From Phoebastria nigripes (lineage: Eukaryota > Chordata > Aves > Procellariiformes > Diomedeidae), in the NCBI GenBank assembly GCA_035582835.1, contig JAYKAV010003365.1:2487976-2551975 (forward strand): a stretch of DNA of 64,000 nt. The letters are read 5' to 3'. How positions within the stretch are numbered: the stretch's first letter is position 1; every line of letters starts with the position of its first letter. The translations under genes were made by a program, and so were the position numbers. Below are positions 33,043 to 45,808 of this stretch, piece by piece. The notes beneath the pieces were generated by a model. It had not been told where the DNA came from. It worked only from the letters and a program-made list of their open reading frames with translations, and made no database searches.

Positions 33043-34108
33043 GATATGGCAGTGGAAATGCCCATCATGGTAAAGACTAGAGAAAACCCTGTTCTGGAGA
33101 GAATGAAAAGAAGCAGCTGGACACCATCTAAGCATGGTTAAACTACCCAGAATCACCATCCTGAACCTGCCCAGTGCCAAAATAAAGGAGGTGAGGCCTC
33201 TTGGTACAGAAAAGCTGGTTTAATTGCTCTCTTGGGATGCCATATACTATGTGTATTGGGATCCTCCAGTGTCACAGTTGTAGTTAAAAACCTCCAGGTA
33301 ATTCTCTACAGGGGCACAGCTTGGAGGACAGGAATATGCCTTGTGCTTCTCTCTCTGAGACCTCCCATGACCTAAACAGTTCATCCAGCAACATGAATGA
33401 TCTGTTATTCACAATACAGAATGTTGTGAGACTCACGAGGTGTCAGCTGAGATGGATAAGCAACATAAACGGTTAACCAGGAGAGAATAGGGCTACTAAC
33501 ACCACTTATTAGATTAAAGGAATAGAAGATGTGTGATGAGAAACTCTAAGTTGGTTTGGATAGTCTGATGTGCAGCCACGCCTTGACAACATCTCTATTA
33601 TTTCACAAAGGAGTGTTTGGTGTCTCCTGAGTCTAAGTGTTGCTGGCATCCCCTCTTCATAGTGGGATGAGACCAGCGTAGTATGTCCTTTCCCTGCACC
33701 CAAGTCTCACACAACATATGCTTAAATTCCTGGAATTTAAGATCAAAAAAGTAGTCCACACAATGAAGTCAGCAGAGGTGAACTGGGCACTTAGCTACCT
33801 TATGTGTGGACGCCGGTCTGTAAGAGACTGGGACACTATAAGAGACATATAAGACTGTAAGATGTGCCTCCAGTGCGCACCGCGCTGGACCTGGGAAGCA
33901 CAGTGATGGGTCTTATCCCAGCAGCAACACGGTCATGTCAGAAGAGCTATAACTGATCATGTCACTGAACTTATAAGAAGTGCCAAGCTGATAAGGGATC
34001 TCCCCATTCTCTGATATCTCACAGAATGACATTTCTGACCACCAGATGACAAATAATTCCTTGTTTGGATTTTCTATCACAGGGTTAAGATTGAACCATC
34101 CCATCTTC
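33043..34108. other. Unique non-coding sequence
   Basis: No gene recognised and no repeat seen. Confidence 0.5.
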
Positions 34109-34173
34109 AAGCCTAGGTGTCTAGATAAGCCTAGGTGTCTAGATAAGCCTAGGTGTCAGAAGGTGTCTAGATG
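34109..34173 (+). repeat. 18-bp tandem repeat
   Basis: 'aagcctaggtgtctagat' occurs at 34109 and 34127 without change, then degenerates at 34145 and 34162. The unit contains the palindromic tetramers CTAG and CCTAGG. Confidence 0.92.
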
Positions 34174-36122
34174 GTAGGGGGAACTTTCAACAGCTTATGA
34201 AATCACATCAGGGCTATTGTTTCAGACCACTCAAGATCATTCCAAAGTGTAATTTCTCCAGCAGAGCTGGAGAACACAGAGCATCCAGGCAGCATGGGTG
34301 ATCCTGGCTATCTTTTTCTCTGACTTGAATGGTATTTCCTCCTGCTCATGAAACTACATATGTGTTGATATCTATCATCCTGTACAATTGCACCTACATC
34401 TAAGTACCCATTTATTTTATCAGCATTGATAATTATTTATTTACCATTTATTTGCTGTCACTGAGACGGCTGCTGTGTCATGGGTTGGTCTCTAGGGGGT
34501 TAGGTGAAACACCGTCTGAGGATTTTATCTGAGTTTCTGTATGTTGAGGGTAAACATCATGAGAAATAAAGCCACAAGATTATCCTTCCTTTGTGTTATT
34601 GTAGTTTGAAATGGGTTGTGACTGTGGCAAGTGTCTGTGACTTTCTGTAAGAAGGAACCACATTTGATAAAGATGACAATCACTATGGTGTTAGAAAATT
34701 AACTGAAAAGTAGGATGATCAGCATGAGTCATGCTGTCAGGGGAAACAGTTCTACCCATTTATTTTGTTTTGTTATTTGGTGCATCAGCTTCTCAAAAGA
34801 TATTCCAAGATAGTATACAACTTGAAAGATGACTAAGTGCATTCTGCATGCTGCTGAGCATTTTTCAGCTCCCAGTGATAGCAGTCATTATTGAGGAAGC
34901 ACAGTACTTTTCCAAATTTGGCTATAAATCCACGGCGGCAAGCTGACAGAGGGGCTCTTCCCCTTTGATACAACAGCAGGAAATACAGCACAGAAACTGC
35001 CTTAGCTGCCAGTAGGACTAACCCCTTTAGGAACTTCTTGTCTGTCTTTTTGTTGCTGACCCTTTAAATCAGACAAGCAACTTCACACCTGGGTGGCCAT
35101 TTTGCAAACAGCAGCCACTTGCTCCATGTTTTTCCATTGAAAATCAACTGATCCCAGTTTTCTTTTACTTCTGTCCAGGGATACGGCCTGCATACTTGCT
35201 ACCTTCTTGTACAGATGGAAGACAAAATTAATAGCACATGTTTTTCTCAAGGCAAGCAAGCAAGCAAGCAAAGGAGGAAAACCTACTAATCTTGCTTAAT
35301 TTGCAACAGGATTCCATCCTGTATTTTAAGGTCAGGATCCCATGGTCTTCAGAGAAGCTACAATGATGTATGTTACTGATGTATGACAATTTAGTCCACT
35401 ATAATTATTACTGTCTCTTCTAATTTGCTTGAACTTTCCATGTTTTATTTAAGCTTTTTCCTGCCTTTACATTGCAGCAAGCTCTAGAGCTTGCTAAACC
35501 TAGGTGTCTGTGCAAAGCTATAATGGATTTGGGGGGAGGTTATGGGTGCCTCACCCTAGAGTTTGTAGCTATTAGTGCAATTTCTTTTGGAGCATATTAT
35601 AGAGGTGCGAAACAGGCTGAACCAGAATAAGAATGGTGCTTGCAGCAGATCTTGTCATCTCCACTTGTAACACATTTTACTTCCTTGAAAATTTATAAGG
35701 CAGGAAAATTAGTTTCAAATAAGACTTCTGAACTTCCGAAAATAGTTGCCTTTTTATTGTTTTTTCCTGAAGCGTGATGGAATCTCATAAAATTAGGCTG
35801 GAATATTTATTCATCATCAATTAAAATAATGTCTTTTCAGAAAGAAAAAAAGGTGCTGGCCACATTCTAACCTGCCAGTGCAAGTGGTATGCAAGGGCAG
35901 CTTGCATATACCATATTGACTTCATTTCCTCTCTGAACTAACTGAGATCTACTCCAAAATGGGTCAGTAGAATCTGTGTAAATTAAATTCCATTTGGACT
36001 CAGTGGACCGTAGATTTAGTTATAATCTGTCTGAAGGAGTGGCAGCCAGGTTGGATGATCTTTCCCAGTGAAAATTCCCACAGGTCCATGTTGGGATTCA
36101 TGTAGTGCTGATGGTACATGAC
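34174..36122. other. Unique sequence with a short (GCAA)n repeat
   Basis: A GCAA/AAGC microsatellite of about five units lies at 35252-35272. No gene recognised; the frame at 35083-35271 ends in that repeat. Confidence 0.5.
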
Positions 36123-36715
36123 TGTCGTGGTTTAACCCCAGCCAGCAACTAAGCACCACACAGCCACTCACTCACTCCCCCCACAGTGGGATGGGGGAGA
36201 GAATTGGAAGAGTAAAAGTGAGAAAACTCGTGGGTTGAGATAAAGACAGTTTAATAAGTAAAGTAAAAGCTGTGCACACAAAGCAAAACAAGGAATTCTT
36301 TCACTACTTCCCATCGGCAGGCAGGTGTTCAGCCATCTCCAGGAAAGCAGGGCTCCATCACACGTAATGGTTACTTGGGAAGACAAAGGCCATCACTCTG
36401 AATGTCCCCCGCTTCCTTCTTCTTCCCCCAGCTTTATATGCTGAGCATGATTTCATATGGTATGGAATATCCCTTTGGTCAGTTGGGGTCAGCTGTCCCA
36501 GCTGTGTCCCCTCCCAACTNCTTGTGCACCCNCAGCCTACTCNCTGGTGGGGTGGTGTGAGGAGCAGAAAAGGCCTTGACTCTGTGCAAGCACTGCTCAG
36601 CAATAACAAAAACATCCCTGTGTTATCAATACCGTTTCCAGCACAAATCCAAAACATAGCCCCCATACTAGCTNCTNTGAAGAAAATTAACTCTATCCCA
36701 GCCAAAACTAGCACA
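36123..36715 (-). mobile_element. ERVK-like solo LTR, copy 4
   Basis: A complete LTR of about 593 bp in reverse orientation: the plus strand begins TGTCGTGGTTTAACC and ends AACTAGCACA, the complement of copies 1 and 2. No primer site, interior or second LTR is attached, so it is a solo LTR, the usual outcome of LTR-LTR recombination. The flanks ATGAC (36118-36122) and ACGAC (36716-36720) agree in 4 of 5 bases, compatible with a decayed 5-bp target duplication. Five ambiguous bases fall inside it. Confidence 0.92.
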
Positions 36716-39700
36716 ACGACGCACCATAAAACCTTGCTACCTGCAATCAGCACATTCACCCTCACTTCAGAATGCGCCATTCTGTGCAAGGAATTGCTAT
36801 GCCAGGTCTAAACAGTGAGTTAGCTTCAGTCAGGTTTGCACCCCTCACGGCACACAGCAGCAGTCATTTCCGTACTGACTAAACAGAATCCTAATAGATA
36901 GTTCTGCTTTTCTCTGTTGAAACTGTGATACAAAGCATACTGATCATCCCCCACATAGGGCCAGTAGAGGAAGGAGGTTTTCCATGGAAAGCAGTAACTG
37001 GATATCTTAATACTCTTGTGCTTTAGAAGCTATTAAATCATAAAACCAACACTATATAGTTTCACACTCTTTTTAATAAGAAATTAGCTTCACCAGCTAA
37101 AATAAGCCACTGAAGACCCTTTGTTCATTCTTTACAAGCTTGCAAGTGTACATGTGATGTTAACAGAATCTCTCTGGGGTAAATGTGCCTGAGTTTTATG
37201 ATAAGAGCTCGTATAGATGGCATGTCCTGTTTTGTTAACCAGTCTGATTAGCACTCAGTAGTAAGTAGACAAGCAGAGAAAATACAGTAACATAATATTA
37301 CTGATTCTGTAAGAAAAAACTCAATGGCTGCATAAGATACGTGACCTGAATGGTCAACAGCCAAGAAGTGTTTGTTTGGAGTACCTCATAAATCCATGCT
37401 GTAGTACTCGTAGTTTTACTGCTTTCAGAACTAATTTCTAGAACTGGATAGTAAATCACTGCTAAACAATTGTTTTCTTCTTCGTCATGTAAAAATAGAT
37501 CTTACTGGTCTATGCAGCAAAGGGGACTGCATCTGTAGAAACTGCTTGCATGAGGAAGTACTGATGTCTCCCACATAAACTTAAAATATAACTGGGCATG
37601 GAAGACAGTCACCTTATGAGCTAGATTCTGTGGTCCCTTTGAGTGACCAGCTCTGAAATAGGTAGAGTCTATGTACAGCTCATACATAAAAATTCAAGTA
37701 GAAATGTTTGATATGGGAGGTTGGAAGAGATTAATGATATTTCTCATTTTTCAGTCTGAGAAAGCCATAAGTTTTGTTCACTGAAGTGAGTAGGTAGCTC
37801 AATTTTAGAAAGATTACCAAATATTTGGCTGCTAAGATTCCTTTTATCTGCACCAACCNAGGATAGGTTTTGCTCTGAAGAATAAAAGAGTAAACCCACC
37901 TTCGTTTGGAAACATCAGAATATTGGTGAGGTCTGAATTTAGCTTGTAACAGAGCCAGTAAGCGTGTTTGCATATCTCACTCTTACTTTGCTGTTAGTAT
38001 TCATTCAATGCCAACAATGTTTTACAAAAGATGTTGAAAGGGCTATCTACTGTCCCAAAGAACTCACTGTTTTTAAAAAGTAGGCATGTGACGGTTATGT
38101 CCACATCAGTCTTAAAATGCTGACATAGGGTTACTCTGTAGCTAGCAATCTTCCGGAGAGAAAAGTTGTGCAGGAGCAAAATCATGAAAAGGAGACTTAC
38201 AGTTTTCCTTCCCTGTGATAAAGAAGATCTAAACTGAGATGAACCTGCCCTTGATACAGAAAATAAGCTCTCTTGCTGGCAGAAGCTCTAGATAGAGATG
38301 ACTTCAGACAGCGTAGGTTCCCAGCTCATGTGCTGCAGAGGCAAGCCAGCTCTGTCCTCTGCACTCTGGAAAACATTGTACAATGAACAGGAGTAAGGAT
38401 TCAAAAGGGGACCTCATTGTTCCTTTTCCTTTGCACCAGGACCTGGGCGAAGTAAACGCATGATACACAATGAAAGAAGAATGCCCTGGCTAGTCCAGAA
38501 AAAGGAGGAGCTTCATTACTGCCTTTTATTTTTGGACTTAAAATTTTGTAATATAGTATTTTTTCTAAGTTCAACATATTAACTTCAGTAGAGACAACAG
38601 CAAGAAGGGGAACAATAAATCAGTTTGAACATTCATTAAATTGTGCTACAAAAAGAATAAAAAATCTTAATCAGTGACAACTACCTATTAAAACACATCC
38701 TCTATATTCTGTTCTCTTAAAAGCCTTGCAAGAAAGCCCAAAAGATTTCCTGACATGCTGGCATGTCTATTTCTGTAAATGTCGTTTTGTTTTCTCAACC
38801 CCAACTTTGCCAGTGGGAAACGATGATTCCCCAAGGGAAAGTTAGCATGCATTGGGACGTGCCAGAAGATGGGTGAGTAAAACCTCTGCGCTTGTCCACT
38901 ATGTATGTGTGTAAGTCATTGGTTTTCTGGAGCTCCAGATAGCTTGCACAACCTCCTCTTTGGTGGTTTTATTTTCTTAATAAAAATTTATTTTGGACAA
39001 GCACAACATTTTAATTGGGGACTGGATCACATTAGAAATGGAATGCAGAGATGGGAGAGTAGCAGTCAACCTTGCTCTCTGAGCACCTCCTTTCCGGACT
39101 GCCTCCCTCCCCTTCATCTTGGATACCTTAGCTACCTTCAAATTATCTCAAAAACAGAAAGCCACTCTATTATGATATCTTTTCAGATAATGTATTATTA
39201 ATAGTGTCTTGGGGGGAGGCGGCGTCCTCATGCCCAGAGTTAATTGTTAAACCTTTCAAATGCTCTTTGGGCCACATTTTGGGTCCAAACCTTGTATCCA
39301 ATGCCAAGTGTACAGTGATTTATAACAAAGCACTCAATCCAGTCAAACTAAATAGAAATGGAGCAATTCCATGAAAAATTCTTTGCATATCTTCCTGGTT
39401 TTTTCCTTTTTTCTCTCTCTTAGAAGTGCTGGTTATTGAATGCTCATACTGTATCCACCAGTTTTGTCCCATCCATCTCCTAGGTAAACATAGTACCGTC
39501 CATGGACGAAGGTCAGCACTTGTAACACTGCCTGGAAATACTTCTCCATAGCAGCACATTTCATGTAATACAGAAAGTGTGATCTTCGTTCATGCTAGAG
39601 AGTGTTATAAGTAGAGACCTATAGCTGATCTGAAAAAGTAATGCTGGCTGCTTTGACAAGAGTAAATCCTGATTATGCCAATAGGCTGTGTTGAGGCAGG

Positions 39701-40187
39701 ACTTTCTCAATGCCTTAGTCCAAGTTTGTGGAATCACCTCTTGCAGAATTTCAGCTTTCTGAGGTGCTCTTACCTCTGCTTTTAAAGCAAGCAAACTTAT
39801 TTGACCCAGCTTTTAATAATAAAATCACACAGTAAAGAAGATATAAATACATATTTTAAAAACCCACAATTTTCCCCTGGGAGGAGAAAGAACTTAACAT
39901 GACAAATATTAGTCATCCTGCTCACATATCTATTAGAAGGTGGTCTGATATTATAATGATGGGTACCATATAAAAATAGAATATGAAATCTGAAAACTTT
40001 CAAAACATATTTAGACTTTTTCTAACCTACCTTTTGTCTTACTTCTCATCTTTCTCTATCTATTGATAGAGGCAGGATTATTTTTTTCTACAAGTCTCAA
40101 CACCATGGTATTTGAACACCTCCCAGGAATGGGAGAGTGGGGAGAATCCTGTAGCAACCTGTTAACGGGAGTACTTCTTCATCCCTG
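36716..40187. other. Unique non-coding sequence
   Basis: AT-rich sequence with no recognised gene or repeat. Frames at 37502-37687, 37731-37973 and 38905-39201 are featureless. Confidence 0.5.
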
Positions 40188-40325
40188 ATTGACAGCTGGA
40201 GAACCAGAAACACAGAGAGGTTATCTGGCCCTCACAAATTCATAAAATACATCTGTGGCAGGCCTGGGAGAAAACTCAGTGCTTGATTTCTTGCCCAGTG
40301 AGAAACCATAACAGCTTAACCATAA
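40188..40325 (+). repeat. MIR/CORE-SINE-like relic
   Basis: Reads in the order of a MIR element: 'gaaacacagagaggttatc', 'tggccctcacaaattcataa', 'tggcaggcctgggagaaaac', and a tail 'acagcttaaccataacc' like MIR's CTCTTAACCACTA. It is well diverged. MIR-type relics are sparse in birds but known in amniotes. Confidence 0.5.
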
Positions 40326-41594
40326 CCATCAGAACATCCATCCTTGCCCTCTGTTAAATCTCCGTATTCCTCCTTCCATCACTCAGCACATTCTCATTTA
40401 ACTGACAGTACCATTTCTTTCTCTGCTCCCAAGCACCTTCCCAAATATCATAATGGCTGTTCTTTACCAAAGCCCATTTCACACAAGTTCTTTCCCTACT
40501 AAGTTGTTCTCCTGTATGTGAAAGGAGGAGTAGATCATCAAAGGCTGTTGACACCTACCACAGCCCCTGCAGGTCTCTGTTCTCATCAGCCCTCGTGGTT
40601 CAGGTTTTCCACAAGTTTAATTGATTCTTAATGGATCACTTTATAATGTTTTGCCCCTTCATTTTCTACTATTGCCACTCAGCAAATTGCTAGCAGAAAA
40701 CAGTAGAGTACTGCCACTCAGTATCAGCACTCTCTTGAATTGATTATTGAATTAAACTAGCCTTTTGAAAAATGTTATAGATTCAGTCTGCATCACACAG
40801 AAGTCAGAAGTTAATGTAACTTTCATTAGTAAGTCTCCTAATAGTTGCACAGGAAAGAGAAAAGATTAAAGAGGAGCTGCTCAGTTAATATGGCTATTCT
40901 TAAACATTGTCTAGTGGGGAAGATGCTGCAAGCTTCCATGAGTAAAGCTTCGTCTAAGGTCAGAAATACAGTTGCAGAATTGAACCGATGCGGAAGAACC
41001 AGCTGTGAGGTTCAGCTGTTCCTCATGTGAGCTGTTTCTGTACAGCACGTGAGCCATAGGAAACACCTCACAACTTCTTAGCTGCCTTAAGGAAGTGGAT
41101 GGTCTTGACTGCTTTTGGTTTGAGGGTTTTATATCTAGTTTGACCAGAAGTGATGATTTTGTGGAATTCATAATTTGTATCAACTTTGTCTTTTTCTTTT
41201 TCCTTTTTTAAAGATTTTCCACTAGGTTTTCCTGGGCTGCAGGGGTAAAAAAGTGCACTATTCAATATTGATATTTGAAGTTTTACCTGGCTTGGCTGTA
41301 ACTAGCTATATAAATCTCAAGGATTCCTTTCTGTTCCCACATTGTTTTAGCACTACTGTTGTAATAAAAATTCAAAAATCTTTATAATCAGGCCTAAGGA
41401 AATCTCTGGTTATTTAAATAACTGAGAAAAGGTTTCAATTTTAGGAGAAAAAATGAACTTCATTTTTTCACTTTTTTTCTATCTTGACTTTTTTTCACCA
41501 CACAGATTAGAAATTAGAAAAAAATGTGGTTTTGGAAGAAATACTGCCTGAGTACATAATGCATAGCTATGATTTTGTTCTTACTTGTGCAGGG
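40326..41594. other. Unique non-coding sequence
   Basis: No gene recognised. Frames at 40845-41030 (+) and 40911-41183 (-) overlap on opposite strands. Confidence 0.5.
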
Positions 41595-41665
41595 AATGGT
41601 CTTGATGATCGCTTAAAATACCTAGTAGCCCTTCTCCTCTCTTTGTCTATGAATCTGTAATTTCC
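41595..41665 (+). mobile_element. Ancient CR1 3'-end relic
   Basis: 'aatggtcttgatgatcgctt' followed after 20 bp by 'cccttctcctctctttgtct' and 'atgaatctg' parallels the CR1 ending TTGGACTAGATGATC...CCCTTCCA...TATGATTCTATG. It is badly eroded, so the assignment is tentative. Confidence 0.4.
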
Positions 41666-44600
41666 ATTGATGATACTCCAGGATATAAGCTTACCATTGA
41701 TTTTCTGTGAAGATACATACAAATAAAACTTGACCACTCAAATGTTTGACGGGAANTGAAGACAAGACATAAAAATACAGGTGGAGGGAGTGGATTTTTC
41801 CACACAGCTATACCGGATACACTGCTAGTTTATTGTGAATCCAGATCCTGGAGGCAATTTGTTGTATGGGACTGTTGGTCTTTGTTTTTAATGATCAATT
41901 TACATTTCTAGCCTTCACTGGTGCAGAGGAAAGCCAGAAAGTGTGGAGGGAGTGCACCCTAATGGCTCAGAAATCAGAAAACAAATAAAAGAATGTAAGG
42001 TTTTCTTAAAGCCATTCCCTAGATTTCCCTGACCTATGTTTTTTTAACATTTGGGAGTGACTGTAATGTCAACTCATCAAACTGTTTTGCTCCTAACAAT
42101 GCGTAAGTCAGAATTTTAGGAGACTGTAATGAAATGAACTACATCCAAAAAACCCAGACAGTTGTGCAACTGCAAACCAGTGACCTGTTCGAATCTGTCT
42201 TATCTTAAATATATCATTTGGAATGTCGACTCTCTGAGGTATTCTCCATCCTTTAATAGCTTCATTGACAGTCATCCCTCTGCCCGTTCATGAGCACAAG
42301 GAAAAATAGGAATTAGTGAATCACTGGCACATGATTTTTACATGGGAAAAAAACAAGTTGTTGCCCAGTGCACTCTTTTTTTCCCATAAAGAAAAAAACA
42401 TTGGGAAATGTGAACATGTGGGTGCTGCCCACAAAAATGCAGTGAATTATTCCTCATTCTCCACTGTTTTCTGTCTGAACACTTTAAAAGGTAATAAAAA
42501 GCTCTACCACTTAAATCTTGCAGTGTATCACATTATACATTTTAGTAATAAAATCTAAGTACACTTAAATATATATACATCTCTTTAACTAATACATTTT
42601 ATTGTTACACTTAGTTTTGCAGCTGTTAACGGCTTTAAGTAGGAGCTTTTCATGTTATTTCTGGCATCTGTGGCTTTTTTCCATCAAATGTTACTTCTCT
42701 AAGCCACTTTATTAACATCAAAGGCAGGTGAATTATTTAAGGATTAGAATGAAACACCCCTTAGTAACAATTGTTAATTGACTTCAGAGTAGTGCTTTGG
42801 CACTACTTAATGTAGCTGCTGTAACATAACTTGACAGTGGATGCTAGCCAGTAATATACTATGGACCTGTAAACCTACGATGGTCAAAAACAGATTCTCC
42901 ATGCAATTGAAAAGTCTCACATGATATCTTCCTCTTTTCCTGAAATGAGGAGAAGAGAAAGGAAGATAGACAATTTTTAGTGGAATAGAANCACAAGTCA
43001 ATGATTCATTGAATCCTGTTCTATCTTGTGCTCATAAATGGATAGAGAGATGATTCTCTGTGAAATGGTGATATCTCCATAAGTTTCCTTTTCAAGTGAT
43101 AATTCAAGTTAATATAAAGTCCAACAGGTTCCCATTTGTCAAAATTTCTGAGGAACAGTTCATTCCAGTGTGAAAAATGTCGATATTTGCAATCGAAACA
43201 GAACACTTTTTTTAAGTGGCAGTATCACAAGTTGGACATCTTCAACATTTCACAATCTCAACCTGCACTAGCATGTAGTTTTATGTTTGTCCTTTGAAAG
43301 CACTGAAATCTTCATCAAAAGTGACATTTCAGCAACATGTTTTAGAACTTCAAATTTTTTCAGGAAATCTTTTCCCTCAAATATTTTGACTGCTGCATTA
43401 TCAAATATGGCCATGACACAATTAAACCAGCCTCACAAAAGATGCTGATATCTAAATCAGGCTGGTGGCAGTAGTAGCTATGGAGGGTCACAATTTGCAT
43501 GCTGCTTTAGTTGAAGCCAGCTGTGTGGTCTTTTTGTATTGCGTTGCGGTGAAATTCATCTCATGGCTTGAACCAGTACAAAAACTCTATGTCACCTAAA
43601 TCCCACTTTACTTCAGTGAGATACGTACGGCACGCAGGCAGCATAAGCCTCTGCTGAGTGCTCTTTGGAGTGTTTAATGAGGACATTATTGGAGCTGCCT
43701 CCTCTGTCAGAGGAGTGCAAGGTGGAGTTTTTGAGGCTAGATGACCAGTCACTTGTTGCAACCCTGTGGGAAGCTTGAGCTCATAACTGTAAAATGTGCT
43801 AGCTGGCTTTGTAGCATGATTTACCAGGTAAGGCTGTGCAAAACCCACCAACTGCAATTTGCATAGGTTTTGGAAAATGGAGCTGCTGTGCTCACTTTGC
43901 AGTGCTTTGGGACATCCCCTCCACTATTTGTACTTTGAGTTTCAGTATTGTGTGAACCTGAAAACTCAAAGTGAAACAGGCCATAGCCATGCAGACGTCA
44001 TTGCTCTCTTGCGAGCAATGAATCTGTTACTGCTGGTACAGACTGAAGTGTCTCTGATCCCAGCCAGAGGCTCTGCAGGAGCCATTTCCAGCTTCTGCGA
44101 AGTGGAGGCTTTGGCCAGGGATAGTGCTGTAGGTCAGCTGCCTTCCCTCTGCACCATGTACAGCCTGTGTCTTTTGCAGCATTCCCACGTGTATATGTCT
44201 GACTTGTTTAAAGATGGGAGCTGTGTGGAGGAAGAGAATAGATAGACTGGGTGAACAAAAAGTTTGCTAGAGTCTTTTTTTAAAAGTCATTACAAATATC
44301 AAGGATTTTTTGTCCAGAGATAAAACCAAGGTAGATTTACAAGCTCTGTGGTCTGAAGTATTTTTATAACTCAGCTAAACACAGAGATACTTTTCATTTT
44401 GTGGAAGACATCATTTTTGGTTCATGTCAAAAAGCCTAAATTGCTTTAAACCGAACTTAAGGTAATCTAAAACTTTAGCAGGTTTAAAAAGCAATGAGAT
44501 GACTTTATACTTAAACTAGTTTTGAATCAGGAATTTCTGCTAAAGATATAAAGATGTGTATAAGACAGACACAGGCCTTGAGGAAGGTAGTCTTCTTCAT

Positions 44601-45769
44601 AAAAATCCAGTGAATATTAAGTGAATAAGAGAAAAAACCACTTAAATTTCACTGCATTTTGTTTAAAGATCTCCCTATTTTCTATCAAAACAGCAGAGCA
44701 ACTATTCTGATTTTCAGTTTTGTAACAAATACTTGAGAACTGCTAACAAATGAAAGGCAATGAATGAAAATGTATGTTTTGATGAAAAATTAAATAGGAA
44801 TCATGTCATAGAAATCCACAAAATTCTGATGTCTTCACCCAGCACTAGTTTATTACTCTAAATAAAGAATCCCAATTTACAGATAATGCTAAAACAAGCG
44901 AGTATGACAAATTATTAAAATTCCTCTACTGCTGCTTCACATTTTCCCTACTCCAGTTCCTCAACAATTGCCATCACTGTTTTTTTCTGTCTTACCCATT
45001 AAAAAAAGGCAGAGAAGGAAAGAAAGGTTCACTAATAGAGAAGAATACCAACTTTTCCCAGCCTGTTAAACCAGGATATTCTATAATTGCAAAGCAAGCC
45101 AACTTATATCTAAATGTAATTTAGCTAGAGTAACTATTTTTATTAGAGAGGATCCCAACCCACAGTTTTAAGAATCAAATATCAAATTTCTAGTAAATAG
45201 ATGTGCGTAGTTGCTCTGAATTTTGGTTCTGTAGGGATCAGATGTGGAGTTTAGCTCTTGGACTGAGAATTCCCCTTATTTGTAGATGTGAATATGAGAC
45301 TTGCCTTTCGAATCAAGACAGAATAGTTCATCCTGCTGAATCACTTAAAGCAGCTAAGGAAATCTGACCCGTTAACCGTCACCTGCAAGATATACAACAA
45401 ATATTGAACAATTCTGCCTCCTCAAACACTTTTCAGAAGTTACCACATTTACGGCTATGTGGTCAGTGGAAACAAGTCCAAATTCTTTTGAACCCCAGCA
45501 CCTTATCTGAAGAAAATGACATTTCCTGCTTGCATTTCACTCAGTTATTAGTGACTAACTAAACACATCTCTGGTTCTTTAGCTGATTGCAGAACTTTGG
45601 GGTCCTGTAAGCAACTCTTGCTGTATTTGTTCTTTCCAGAATTGTCCTCAACTAAATCTTTCACAGGACAATCACATCTCAGGTCTGATTTCAGGTAGAA
45701 TGAGTACACTGTTGACTACAAGAGGCATCCAGGCTGCACCCTGGAAACAGAGCAAGAGGGACCTTGTGG
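41666..45769. other. Unique non-coding sequence
   Basis: AT-rich. The 128-codon frame at 43859-44245 begins with a histidine/cysteine-rich stretch but has no family resemblance, and a 98-codon frame on the other strand lies just beside it (43561-43857). Nothing else seen. Confidence 0.45.
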
Positions 45770-45808
45770 ACACGCACACACATACACACTTGTGCACACA
45801 CACACAGA
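45770..45808 (+). repeat. CA microsatellite
   Basis: An interrupted (CA)n. It produces the Thr-His run and Cys-Val run in the overlapping frames at 45700-46005 (+) and 45672-45857 (-), which are therefore artefacts. Confidence 0.9.

Noticed and set aside
34109..34173. Possible CRISPR-like or regulatory repeat array
   Set aside because: Direct 18-bp tandem units without spacers in a vertebrate genome; an ordinary minisatellite.
42188..42198. B-box-like GTTCGAATC suggesting a tRNA gene or tRNA-SINE
   Set aside because: No matching A box, acceptor stem or anticodon arm at the right spacing upstream.
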